A DNA stretch of 64,000 nucleotides from Aspidapion aeneum (lineage: Eukaryota > Arthropoda > Insecta > Coleoptera > Brentidae): the NCBI GenBank assembly GCA_963576565.1, contig OY755039.1, positions 83,664,955 to 83,728,954 of the forward strand, read 5' to 3'. A program made the position numbers and the translations under genes. A model generated the notes under the pieces. That model had not been told where the DNA came from, ran no database searches, and worked only from the letters and a program-made list of their open reading frames with translations. Below, in pieces: positions 12,001-23,039 of this stretch. The first letter of the stretch is position 1. Each line of letters begins with the position of its first letter.

Positions 12001-12775
12001 TAGAGCTATTCATCTCGAACTAGTTTCTAACCTAACTTCAGAGGCTTTCATTGCTGCTTTTCGGAGATTTGTCAATCGAAGAGGAGTTTGCACCAATATT
12101 TATTCTGACTGCGCAACTACATACAAGGGAGCTTACCAGGAGCTTACCGAGCTTTCAAAGCACGCCGCAGATCATTTAAAAATTTCTTGGTTTTTCAATG
12201 TACCTGCTGCCCCACATTTCAATGGGCTTGCGGAAGCTGGTGTAAAATCCGTTAAAAGCGATTTACTTCGTGTTATCGGTGATCAAATCTTAAACTTTGA
12301 GGAGTACTATACTCTTTTAACCGATGTTGAAGCATTGCTAAACAGCAGACCCTTATGGGCGCAAAGCTCTGACCCGAACGACTTAGCTCCTTTGCCTGCA
12401 GGGCATTTTCTTACGTTATCTGCACTAAATTCAGTTCCTGATCCAGATCTTTCTCATTTAAAACTAAATTCCTTATCTCGTTGGCAACTTATACAAAGGT
12501 TGAACACAGATTTCTGGAAGAGATGGAAATCAGAATATTTGAACACCCTGCAACAAAGGTCAAAATGGCACGAGCCAAACCCCAACATTGAATTGAATAC
12601 ATTGGTACTCATTAAAAATGAAAATGAGCCACCAATTCATTGGTTACTTGGACGCATAGTCGAGTTACACCCCGGCCGAGATGGGCATGTAAGGGTTGTT
12701 ACGGTGAAAACTAAAACCGGGTTATTTAAGCGACCTATAGTTAAACTGTGCCCTTTGCCTATGGCTTCAGATTAA
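9096..12775 (+). pseudogene. Element A Pol (RT-RNase H-integrase), protease lost
   Basis: Pol polyprotein remains in three pieces. The first joins directly to the Gag linker at residues equivalent to the end of the protease, so the D-S/T-G active site is gone. A frameshift near 9425-9440 switches to the reverse transcriptase frame, which carries FIDD in place of YxDD at about 10246. An in-frame TAA at 10487-10489 precedes RNase H (FCDASERGYA near 10770). The integrase has an H/C zinc-binding region, catalytic Asp in IDYAGP, Asp in YSDCATTY (the usual DNG is altered) and Glu in NGLAEAG, and ends at 12775. No envelope gene follows. Confidence 0.9.
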
Positions 12776-12981
12776 AATTAAAATATTAAATTTTAATTTA
12801 TTTAGTTTAATTGTAAATATAAATTTCTTTTCAAAATAGGAAAAAAAATTATTATTTTTTTTTCCTGTTCAAACCATGTTTGGAATTATCTTTTGTTTTT
12901 TTTTACTTAAAAAATGCATAAACGCGTTTTTTTTCTACTAAATTACTATAATTGAAAACATTCGTTTTCGGTGGCGGGAAA

Positions 12982-13456
12982 TGTTACTGCAATTTTCTTT
13001 AGTTTTATTTTATTTATAATTTATCTATTTCGCCTCAAAAATAATCAGCCATACAAATTCAAATTATGGCACTTTGCGCCGTCGAAACAACGCGGGTGCT
13101 AGGGACATGCGCAAAAAGCGCATGAAAAAAAAATATTCTGTCAAGCGAAAAAACACGTGAACTCGTGAAAAATCATTCTCTTCTTTCGAAGACTAATTTT
13201 CTTTCGAAAATTAACTATTAAACATAAAAACCTTAGTTATTAAGTGCTACCATCCTCAATCCAAAGACTGAACGTGAGACTACTTCCAGAGCAGGCCCAC
13301 AAGCAGAGAAATAGCCATTAAAAGGTAGGTGCCATTTTTTCCATTGCTTTTGTCTGGTTGCGCGATCAAGAAACATTAAATAAGAAAATTACACCTAAAG
13401 AAAGTTACAGTCCGCTATGAATTAAAGAAGAAAATCTATTCACCCTATCCATTACA
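12982..13456 (+). repeat. Element A 3' LTR
   Basis: 475 bp, starts TGTTACTGC right after the purine-rich ggtggcgggaaa and ends CCATTACA. Followed by the 5-bp attac duplication and the resumed element B LTR. Confidence 0.9.
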
Positions 13457-13781
13457 ATTACTTTCTCCAACTATTACAATTTTCTACACTTGAAAGTGCT
13501 CGATTTTGGTGTACTGAAGCATAGAACTGGAAACTTCAGCCCTTCAGCTACGTGGTGCCATCATTAGATCCAATCAGGGGCCCCTGGAACGTGGAGAAAT
13601 TGGCTGCAAACTGGTGAGTACTTTGTTTCTGATTTCCGTTGTGTGGGTACCAGCAATTAACCTATGGACCTTTAATTATTTCGTGATTACATATCAATTA
13701 ATTTATGTTTGTTCGCGCTTTCAGTTAATAAAATATATAGAGTCCATCGCAGTTATCGTTTTTCTAACTGCGGGCAATACA
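13457..13781 (+). repeat. Element B 5' LTR, right piece
   Basis: Resumes the B LTR at attactttctccaac and ends ...gcgggcaataca. It contains a consensus-like splice donor (ctg|gtgagta at about 13612) and a pyrimidine-rich stretch ending tttcag at about 13724. The 48 bp at 13674-13721 are absent from the 3' LTR; the deletion is bounded by ttt on both sides, suggesting microhomology. Confidence 0.85.
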
Positions 13782-14203
13782 TAAAGTGTTCCTTCGAACC
13801 GAATAAGTAAATTAAATCCATTCGACGGTATTGTAGGGCAGCCATTTTCGCATATTCTCCGCGACCACACGGCCTTGAATTTTGCCAATCGTATTGAACC
13901 GTAGATTTTCGTTCGACCTTCGGTTTTTCGGCGCAATTCACCTGTTTTCGGTCCGCTGCTATGGTAACGCAGGGTCTACTGCGTGGTCATTTCAGTAAAC
14001 AAAATCGAGGATCAATCAAAACAAACAAACAACATTTCTGTGATTAGATTTGTTCCATACCATTTCGATATTTAAAACAATTTTCATCAATTGCGATAAA
14101 TTAGTGCATATTTTCGACAATTCGTCAATTTTCTATTTCAGAAGCATTAATTTAGCGTTAATTGTATATTTACCGACAATTTCGCCATTTCAAAGGTAAA
14201 ATC

Positions 14204-15196
14204 ATGTCTATCAAAAAAGCCGTGCAAAAACGCAAGGGTTTTTTATCTGCGATCACCGAGTGTTATGTGTTTTCACAAACCGCCGCAACGGACGCAAAAG
14301 CGAGAAACGAGTTTTAAGTGAGGTATTCCGATTTGGATGAAACCTTCGATAAATGCATGTTGGCACATAATGATGTCATTATGTTGATAGACGACTCGGA
14401 CGACGAGGAGTTTAAAACGCAAGATGCGATCCTTTCAGAAGCTCGTAAATATTTTTATGTGTGTAAGGGGGTTTACTCTGAAATATTTCCGGTTAAGGCC
14501 CCATGCTTTTCGGGATCATATGTTCGTCAAAACGAATCTGAAACTCCAAAACTCAAAGAGTTAGGTATTCCCATATTTCGAGGTGATAGAAAATTATGGC
14601 CAAGCTTTTTCGATCTTTTTAATAACATTATAGATCAAAATCAAAGTCTAAGTAACGTCCGAAAACTTCAATATTTATTTTCATATCTCGAGGATGAGCC
14701 TTTAAAATTGATATCAGGGATTAGCTTATCTGATCAAAATTATAAAATTGCTTACGACAAATTAGTCAATAGATATCAAAACAAGCGAGACCTCGCAAAT
14801 GATGCTTTGAGCACAATTATGAACTCTACATTGAAAAACGAGTCAGCTAAAGAATTGCGTAATTTAATTGACACCTTTTCAGAATCCCTAGAAATTTTAA
14901 AATCACTTAGCTTTGACGTTGACAGTTGGGACTTTATTATTTTTTTCATTCTGTTAGAAAAATTGGATATTCCGACGCGTTCAGATTTCGAAATGAGTCA
15001 CGCCAATACTAATACCGAAATTCCCACTTTTCAGTCACTTTTTCAATTTCTAGAAAAAAGATGTAAAGTTTTGGAATCACTTCCTCAATCAACAGCACTT
15101 AAAAAGGTGCCTACCTATCAAAAATCAAATTCTATGCCAAATCAGTTTGGGCAAAAGCCTACCTATAAATCATCCAATCCAATGAACCTCAACTAA
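14204..15196 (+). pseudogene. Element B Gag with in-frame stop
   Basis: ATG at 14204 (MSIKKAVQKRKG...), aligned with the Gag N-termini of A and C. An in-frame TAA at 14315-14317 interrupts it after 37 codons. The same frame then continues from 14318 to 15196 with the conserved WPSFFDLFNNIIDQNQSLSN and NKRDLA blocks. Near 15187 a one-base shift is needed to enter the frame that carries the zinc knuckle and protease. BEL elements normally encode Gag and Pol in one frame or with a single shift, so the stop is damage, while the shift could be damage or frameshifting. Confidence 0.85.
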
Positions 15197-18100
15197 TTCA
15201 AGTACGGGAATAAAATGTTTCCGGTGTAATCAAGGTCACGTGTTTTCGAAATGTCAAACACTTCTTGACCTCTCGCCTATCGAGCGCCTATCTTTCGTCA
15301 AGCAGAAAAAATTATGTCTAGCGTGTTTTCATCCCTCGCATGGGGTAGACACGTGCAAATCAAAATATTCATGCAGGACTTGCAAGAGTAAAAGGCACCA
15401 CACTTTAACTCATATCTTAGAAACTAATAAAGAGTCTGGAAGCCAAGATACTAGTCCTGTCATTCACACACCACCTGTCAATAATCTTCATGTGTCATTA
15501 AATACCTCAGGACCTTCAGGTACCTTTCTTTTATGCACCGCCATAATAGATGTTATGGACGGTTGCGGAAATTTTCAACCTGTAAGGGCACTGCTTGATT
15601 CTGGATCACAGACAGGATTCATCAGTGAAAAGTGTATTCAGCGTCTTAATCTTCCTAGGCGAAGTTACACCACTGAAATATTCGGATTAAATCAAATGTC
15701 TTCTCTTACTTCCAAAGGGCTCGTTCAATGTCACATTAAGCCACAAGGACAGGTCAATCCTTTACTTAATTTCGAAGCAATTGTCGTTCCACAACTATGT
15801 TCCAATATGCCTACATTCACTTTGAATGATAATCAGTGGAAACACCTGGAAAACCTTAAACTTGCCGACCCATCTTATTTCAAATCTAGACCTGTGGACC
15901 TAGTTATTGGTTGCGAGCTATTCGCACAGATATTCAAGGAGGGCAGGGTTCTTGGACAAATAGGGCAACCTTCAGCCCTTGAAACCATCTTTGGCTGGGT
16001 CGTGGAACAAACCAGTTGTTTTTAACGAGTCATTCACCTCCTTTGGAGGTTATTATCCCTAGGTTTTCGGAAATCGAACATTTGCCTAAAAAACAAATCT
16101 TATCAAAGGAAGAAAAACAAGCGGAATCAATTTTTACTGCGAGTGTCGTACGACAACCGAGCGGTAGATTCATGTTAGATCTTCCGTTTAAAGATAAATT
16201 AAACGCTGACATAGGAAATACTTATCCGCAAGCTTATCGTAGATTTTTACTTCTAGAAAACAGATTACTTAAAAATCCTGATCTGTACACTGCCTATTCT
16301 AGTTTCATGCAAGACTATATCGATTCTAATCACATGAGTCTAGTTTTATCTAGTCAACCAAAAGTCGAAGTATCATGTTTTTTGGAACATCATTGCGTAC
16401 TAAAGCCGGAAAGCTTAAGTACAAAATTAAGGGTAGTCTGGGATTGTTCGGCAGTCACCCCAAAGAATATTAGTCTCAATGAAACGTTGTTATCTGGACC
16501 GAAACTTCAAAAGGATATTGCTTCTTTACTCCTTACGTTTCGTCTTAATCCTATTGCCTACATTGCTGATATAAAACAGATGTTCCGTCAAGTCTTTATC
16601 AATCCTTATCACCGTCCTTATCAAAGGATATTATGGAGGTTTTCTCCACAGGACCCACTTTCAGTGTGGGAACTTTCTACTGTCACTTTTGGCATGACAA
16701 GGTCACCATTTCTAGCCATGCGTACATTAAATGAGCTGGCAGAGAGAGAAAAGGAACGTTTTCCTATGGCTAGTACTGTTCTAAAAACGTCAATTTACAT
16801 CGACGATATCTTGGGAACTAGCCCTTCGCTTTCTAAAGCCCTTTCCCTACAGATGGAACTCAATGATTTGTTGAAGTCGGGAGGATTTGAACTTAAAAAT
16901 GGGCAAGCAATTGTCCTGAGTTATTGGCAACATTGCCAGAATCCGATCGTCAAAGGCCTCTCTCTTTTGACAAGGATGAACCACACTTTATCAAAGTTTT
17001 AGGCCTTCAATGGCATCCAAAAAACGACATTTTTTCTTATCAATGCCGAATGAAGGACAAACCCCCATCAAAACGTTCTATTTTATCTATCATAGGAACA
17101 ATCTTCGATCCCTTAGGTTTTCTTTGTCCCTTGTTGCTACAAGCAAAATTTATTTTGCAACAGTTGTGGATATTGAAAATAGGCTGGGACAAAGAACCAG
17201 ATTCTTCTATCATCGACTCTTGGAACAAACTTTGTTCTGAATTCCCGCTTCTTTCCAATTTTCAATTACCCCGACAAATCAAACTGTCAAAAACCGATAC
17301 GTGTCAAATCATCGGCTTCTGTGACGCTTCAATTCGAGGTTACGCAGGCGTCGTATATTTTCGTGTAGAAGAGGAAAGCAATATATCTGTTTCTCTCATA
17401 TCTGCAAAATCTAGGGTCACGCCTATAAAGTCACAAACGTTGGCTAGGCTAGAACTCCTAGGCGCATTTCTTTTAAGCGAATTAATTGACTTCGTTTTAT
17501 CTAGCTATGAAGGAAAATTAACTTTTACAAATATCGTTACTTTCTGCGATTCGCAAGTCGTATTGCACTGGCTTTTATCCCCTCCTAATCGCTGGCAAAC
17601 CTTTGTTGGAAATCGAGTCAGTAGAATTCAAGAAATCATTCCCTCAAACTCATGGCGCTACATTCCTTCTGCTTTAAATGCAGCCGATATTGCGTCACGA
17701 GGGGCCACCCCCTCACAGCTCATTTCACATGACATGTGGTGGAACGCACCGTCGTTTTTGTGGACTCCCGAAATCGAATGGCCCGATTTTCATAAATCAA
17801 AAATGCCGATTGATTTCGGAGATATTAATCTGGAGGAAAAGCCAAAGGTCTGTTGCAATCCGATAATTGACGCATTCCATCGATTCATTTCCAGACGGGG
17901 AAGCGTGACGCAATGCTGGTTAGATCAGGGCAGTAATTTTTTAGGGTTTCGTAACCAATTACTTGATTACGCAAGAAGTGCGTCTACCACACTTTCTATT
18001 CGTTGGCATCTGGGACCCCCTCTCAGTCCACATTTCAATGGCCTGGCAGAAGCTGGCGTCAAAAGTTTTAAAACTTACTTTGCTCGAGTTGTCGGCGACC

Positions 18101-18585
18101 AGAAGTTGTCCATCATGGAAATGTCCACCCTTACATGTCGCATAGATACTGTACTTAATAGTCGCCCTTTATCTCCTGCCTCTTCAGACCCACACGATCT
18201 TCAACCTCTTACCCCTGGGCATTTTTTGACCCTTGAACCCCTTAATTCAGAAATTCCGGAGTCAGATTTGTCCGAGGTTCCCCTAAATCGGCTCTCGCGA
18301 TGGCAACTAATCCAAAAACTACATGATTTTTGGAAAAGGTGTTCTGTAGAGTATTTGCATACGCTACAACAGCGACACAAGTGGGCTGATTCGTTCCCAA
18401 ATATCAAATTAAATGATTTGGTTATCATATCGAGTGATCACACCCAATCACCTTTGAAATGGCCAGTCGGTCGGGTTCTCGAATTGCATCCCGGCGGAGA
18501 CGGTCAAGTGCGTGCAGCGACGGTACGAACGGCTACCGGTGTTTACAAGCGGCCAGTTGTAAAACTGTGCCTCTTGCCGAATTAA
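15187..18585 (+). pseudogene. Element B Pol with large integrase deletion
   Basis: The frame opens with a CX2CX4HX4C zinc knuckle (KCFRCNQGHVFSKC, about 15211-15252), then an aspartic protease with ALLDSGSQ (about 15590). A shift near 16000 enters the reverse transcriptase with YIDD at about 16797. A one-base loss in an A-run near 16900 switches to RNase H (FCDASIRGYAG near 17320). After LEEKPK at about 17845 the sequence jumps straight to the middle of the integrase. About 250 residues present in A and C are missing, including the zinc-binding domain and first catalytic Asp. The second Asp (DQGSN) and Glu (NGLAEAG) remain. It ends at 18585. Confidence 0.9.
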
Positions 18586-18816
18586 AACTAATTTTCATTT
18601 TTCTACCTATTACCGGGTATTACAATAGGTTTTTCTTTATTTTTATTTTTTTTGAATTTTTGTTTGTTGGTTTTGCCTTTTTCGGGTTTTCGTTATCTCT
18701 GAATAAACTTACGCTACTTATCTGTGTTTCATTCATTTATATTTATCGGTCGATCATTTTTCTTATATCTATATCTGTCCGGCTGATATTCTAAAATTGT
18801 GTGTTTTGGCGGGCAG

Positions 18817-19243
18817 TTATATTAGCTCCCGCTAAATTTCGCGGTTGTTTTTAAATTTTAAAACCACACAATTGGATGAAGGACAGAGTACATTTTTCGC
18901 GCATTTGACATGCGCACCAAGAATCAGAGAGATCCTTTCTACCGCCTCGAGAAAAATGGCGTGTTAATTACTTTCTCCAACTATTACAATTTTCTACACT
19001 TGAAAGTGCTCGATTTTGGTGTACTGAAGCATAGAACTGGAAACTTCAGCCCTTCAGCTACGTGGTGCCACCATTAGATCCAATCAGGGGCCCCTGGAAC
19101 GTGGAGAAATTGGCTGCAAACTGGTGAGTACTTTGTTTCTGATTTCTGTTGTGTGGGTACCAGCAATTAACCTATGGACCTTTCAGTTAATAAAATATAT
19201 ACAGTCCATTGCAGTTATCGTTTTTCTAACTGCGGGCAATACA
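18817..19243 (+). repeat. Element B 3' LTR, 48-bp deleted
   Basis: 427 bp, starts TTATATTAGCTCCCG after a ggcgggcag purine tract and ends gcgggcaataca. It shows the uninterrupted target site of element A (gtgttaattactttctcc, 18961-18978), which proves the nesting order. It lacks the 48 bp present in the 5' copy. Confidence 0.88.
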
Positions 19244-20904
19244 TTATGCAATTTTGATTACCCTTGATCCCCTCCCTAAGTACGGCCTTCTGAATCACTG
19301 TAATGGTCTATGGTCAGTACAGCTTTTTTCTATGTGGTATACCTTCAACATGCCGCAGTCCTGGGAAAATAAAAATTAAGAGGCTCTAGCAAAAAAATCA
19401 ACAGATGCTGCAGATGTTCCATAATTTTTTTTCGAAATTTAAAAAATATTTGTATATATACGTGGCTTTCCCGGCATTTTGTCATTTGTTAAAATTGGTT
19501 GTGAAACTAAATTTATTTTTCCTTAAATGCATAAATTTTGATTTTTTTGAATTTTCTCAGACAAATGTAAATTTAATGTAATTTTTTTGGAATATTTTTA
19601 TCTCAGGTGATGTAAACTAGATGTGTTGTCATGAAGTGGAAGATAATTCACATACAATTTTTCCAGTGCAACATATGATAAACACAGCCAAGAAAAGACT
19701 GAGTTTCAAATATTTATAATGGGCCTGTCGTCCATCCTAGATCCGTGATCCTAGTATTTCGGAGGATTCCGAAACCGGCTTAAGTGGTCTGATTGAACGG
19801 AAAACTGACTGTTCGATAACAGTACAACATCGACCTGGAACGCAAATGGATTTTTCGGACGGTTTCATCACTGTCCAAATGTCAATAATATTGTGACTAC
19901 AATAAAATGAGCATGGGTATTATTTTAACTCTTTTGCGAGCGGAAATACGAATAATCTTGGTAAATCACAAAAACTACGTAATTTATCAAAAAATGTGTT
20001 TGTCATTCAAAAAGGAGTAAAACATGCTTTAAAAAATTAAAATAGGACCACTGTGTAGGGAGATACGCTTAAATAAAAAATCTTTTCATTTGGCGGCCAT
20101 TTTCAAAGATGGCGGCTAAACGACCATTAGTTCGACCACGTGACAAAACTTTTTTTATACACCTATGGGTGCTTAACAATGCCCCGCAGTCAAACTGAGC
20201 GCACATATTAGGTCACACGTGACAGGAGCCAGCGCATAGACTAAGTAGAAAAAAAGGCAAAAAATTGATAAAATTTCGAGAAGAGAATCAGCTAGGATTT
20301 CTATGAATATGGCTCTGAAGTCAGGAAAGAGTCCGTATTCAAAATGTGCAATTAGTTTTTGGAACCATTTTTATGTAAGCTAAACTTCATTCAGGCACAC
20401 TGTGCGAAAGAGTGTTCCAGATAGGTGCGTTATTGCCCAGGGCATAATTAAAACAAATACTTAGGTATGTAGTTACCTAATCAACCAAAATATGAAAACA
20501 TTTTGTGTTGAAAAGCAATTCGACTTCAATTGCAAATTTCAGCAAAACTAGACAATCTAATAAAGCGATGATTAACCAAATAGGGTCAGAAACACGCTTA
20601 TTATCTACATGGGCTTCCCTTTATATCCCATTATAATGTGTATTATACGAATTTTGTAATTTAATAAATATTGTGGCCTAAAGTTATAGGTATATTTCAC
20701 AGTGGCGCACCGAGAAAATAGTTTTGGCGGGGGGCGTGAGGTGCCAAATAGATGACGGTAGAACATGGTTTAACAAGACACGATATGATTTCGCGCATGC
20801 ATTGGGCTTCGCGATCAGCTGGGGTAACGTCACGCCGAGAGTTTGCATTGTTGAATACGTTTCTGTCAATTTGTTTTATGTTTTGATTATTAAAATTGGT
20901 GAAA
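19244..20904. other. Intergenic, nothing recognised
   Basis: AT-rich DNA with an aagatggcgg box near 20106. At about 20700-20740 a cagtggcgcaccgag / ggcggggggcgtgagg segment looks like a hAT-style terminus, but I found no matching other end or 8-bp duplication. 20740-20904 may be the former upstream part of the THAP fragment. Confidence 0.4.
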
Positions 20905-21085
20905 ATGAGATGTGCAGTGTATGGTTGTGATTCGGACAATCAGATAAAAAGCTTTGCACACTATGTGAGCTTTTTTACCTTTCCAAAAGACAAAAAAATA
21001 GCCCAGGAGTGGATCCGTTTGTCTAGACGTGAAGATAAAATTTAATGTGAATGCAAGGTGTTGCTCATAACATTTAAAATTTTAA
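20905..21085 (+). pseudogene. THAP-type zinc-finger fragment
   Basis: ATG at 20905 opens a 46-codon frame, MRCAVYGCDS followed by VSFFTFPKDKK, QEWIRLSRRED and KI, then a TAA at 21043. This is the N-terminal half of a THAP domain: the CxxxxC start, the FFxFPKD block and the conserved W. A one-base shift at the stop restores similarity (NVNARCCS), which then hits a second stop. In intact THAP proteins the finger binds DNA and is completed by a later C-x-x-H pair, absent here. The fragment could come from a P-element-like transposon or a dispersed THAP gene. It is non-functional. Confidence 0.7.
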
Positions 21086-21136
21086 TTTTGTGATTTGTGA
21101 TTACCAATTTAAAAGTAATATTAATAGTAAATTATA

Positions 21137-21357
21137 CTAATATTATAATTAACAAACGTGAAATTTAGTACCCGTGAATTTAAAAAATCAAACAAGTTTC
21201 CTGGCTAATCGGATTAAAAGGAGTTTTTGTTTCTCTCATATTTTTCCGTGGGTAGCGTGAAAGCTTAACCTCACGGGGGTCCAAGATCGAATTGACACCC
21301 TCTTTGAGTTTTTAAATTTACGGGTAGGTACTAAATTTCACGTTTGTTAGTATTATT
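21137..21357. repeat. Small inverted-repeat element
   Basis: Arms at 21137-21187 (aacaaacgtgaaatttagta then cccgtgaattt) and 21309-21357 (its reverse complement) flank about 120 bp. Part of that core (about 21193-21289) recurs in inverted orientation at 21707-21813. No target duplication was identified. Confidence 0.7.
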
Positions 21358-21706
21358 TGGCTTAAAAATTCCGTTGACTGACGCTCACGTGTCTGATAGC
21401 GAGTAAAAACATAATAAGCGTTGATCTCGTCTGAAAATCAGAAAGAGCTGACGTTGGTTACGGATTAGTTTGTTTCTTTTTATTTATTTTCGATCTTTTC
21501 ATTGATCAATATTGCTCGCTCTTCTTCTTGTTTCTTTCGTATCTCGGTATATGGCGCTTCTTGTGAAAGTTTTCTCACTATTTACATAGGATTAGAGACA
21601 AAACTGTCTAATTAACTTTGCAAGAGTGTCACATTGAACAAGCAGTGTTCTGAGGAGTCCCATAAGGACGAAACAGTTAACTGTCAACACTTATTAGGTG
21701 TCCATT

Positions 21707-21813
21707 AGATCTTGGACCCCCGTGAGTTTAAGCTTTCAAGCTACCCACGGAAATATATGAGAGAAACAAAATCTCCTTTATACCCGATTAGCCACGAAAC
21801 TTGTTTGATTATT
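21707..21813. repeat. Inverted copy of the 21193-21289 core
   Basis: About 105 bp from gatcttggacccccgtgag through ctacccacggaaatatatg to acttgtttgatt. It matches the reverse complement of 21193-21289 with scattered differences. Together with the left copy it forms a ~620-bp hairpin-capable unit. Confidence 0.75.
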
Positions 21814-22540
21814 ATAATTATTTTAAAAACTGCTCCACAGAACCTGAGTTGTAACTGTAGTATACTTATTTTGAAAATAAACAACCGATTGAAAATTGGC
21901 TTTTTGTAGTATTCTTTATATTTAGTAAGCAACTAAAGCCATGTTAAAACAAATCCAAAGGTAATAATAATAAAATAATACATGATTTTTATATCAATAG
22001 AGTAAATTTTCACTTTACGGAGTGATCAAACAGATTTTAATCAGATTTTAGAATTAGTGTTTTGCTCTGGTCGGCTCTCCGACTCTAAATAAAACTTTTA
22101 CATTATTATTCTCATTTATAATACTAATAATATCTCATTTATTCTGAACTACCCTAATTTTCATTGAAAACGCATTAGCGACGCAACATTCCCAAGCTCT
22201 ATTACATCAAATGTATTAGCACGCCCTCATGTTTTTAAATTACACTCTCGGCATGACGTCGTGCGCGCGGCAAACGCTATTTGGAACGGCTAGAGATCAT
22301 ATCTTGTCTTGTTGTATCATGGCGGTAGAAAAAAATTGGGATGATAGACGCCCTTACATTGTTACATTTTTTATATCTACCTACGTAACATTTATATTAA
22401 ATATACAGATATTGTCGTTAAGTTTCCGGATTGATAATAACATAAAATAATAAAAAATTTAAATAATTTTGTTTTTCAATTCCCGTCAGAAATATCTCGT
22501 CAAATCCAGGCGCACATCTACGGGAGGGGAAAAAGGCAGC
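21814..22540. other. Intergenic, nothing recognised
   Basis: AT-rich. Open frames on both strands are short and unconvincing. No tRNA or repeat partner found. Confidence 0.4.
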
Positions 22541-22900
22541 GGCGTAGTGTGCCCGAAAGGGCGGGGGGGGGGGCGACCGCTAAAAAGGGCGCCTCTGAAA
22601 ACTGAAAAAAATCTTGCGACGAAAAAAAAAAAAAAAACAAAGGTCATCATGTGTGAGGGGACGGCCGACAGGTCACACGGGCGCCTCTCACAAATCTTGC
22701 GACCAAAAAAAAAACACAAAAAAAAATAATAAAAAAAAAGGTCTTCATGTCGTTAGTTTTCTGCCGGCCCGACTTAATAAAGTGGGGGCGCCTCGACCAT
22801 CAATGGGGCGCCACTATCCTCGGGGCGGGGGGGGGGGGGGGGCGACGAACTTCCCGCGCCCCCCCCCACGCTACGCCGCGGGAAAAAGGGGAAATTTCCC
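22541..22900. repeat. G/C homopolymer and poly-A rich low-complexity block
   Basis: Contains G runs at about 22562 and 22827 (about 18 G), a run of nine C at about 22859 and several A runs. Apparent open frames here (K-rich, P-rich) are artefacts of composition. The adjacent 22980-23020 (cgcccccccttaaacgaagt, gatccgcccctg) resembles a hAT-style terminus, but no partner was confirmed. Confidence 0.7.
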
Positions 22901-23039
22901 TCCCTAAATCTGAAACTAACACACAGAATACACGTCTTGTTCACTATGTAAAATAGTTTTATGCAATATTTATTATGTTTCGCCCCCCCTTAAACGAAGT
23001 TCCTAGATCCGCCCCTGTCAAATCGTCTTGTTAAAAAAA

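Larger units (their letters stand above)
7092..13456 (+). mobile_element. BEL/Pao LTR retrotransposon A, nested in element B
   Basis: Complete LTR-to-LTR copy (6365 bp) inserted in the 5' LTR of element B. Ends are TG...CA. Flanking 5-bp sequences are attat (left) and attac (right); the uninterrupted site in the B 3' LTR reads attac, so the left copy has one change. A primer-binding-site candidate TGGACCTCCGAGCC starts at 7566, just inside the 5' LTR, and gtggcgggaaa precedes the 3' LTR as polypurine tract. The leader is 7559-8067 and the 3' untranslated part 12776-12981. The pol region lacks the zinc-knuckle/protease segment and has a frameshift and a stop, so it is non-autonomous. Confidence 0.92.
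6937..19243 (+). mobile_element. BEL/Pao LTR retrotransposon B, interrupted by element A
   Basis: The outer element of a nest. Its 5' LTR is split into 6937-7091 and 13462-13781 by element A, and its 3' LTR is 18817-19243. The internal region (13782-18816) codes Gag and Pol. The leader 13782-14203 shows no clear tRNA primer site. A ggcggg-rich polypurine-like segment precedes the 3' LTR. The 5' LTR totals 475 bp without the target duplication and the 3' LTR 427 bp; a single 48-bp gap explains the whole difference. No convincing target duplication was found (flanks tgtat and ttatg). The copy is dead: a stop in gag, several frameshifts, and a large integrase deletion. Confidence 0.88.

Noticed and set aside
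6932..19248. Target-site duplication for BEL element B
   Set aside because: Flanks tgtat and ttatg do not match; an exact duplication could not be shown.
22469..22956. K-rich and P/G-rich open frames
   Set aside because: Generated by homopolymer runs; no domain and overlapping frames on both strands.
20692..23020. A single large hAT element with ends at about 20700 and 23015
   Set aside because: The termini resemble each other only loosely and the 8-bp flanks (atatttca and tcaaatcg) differ.
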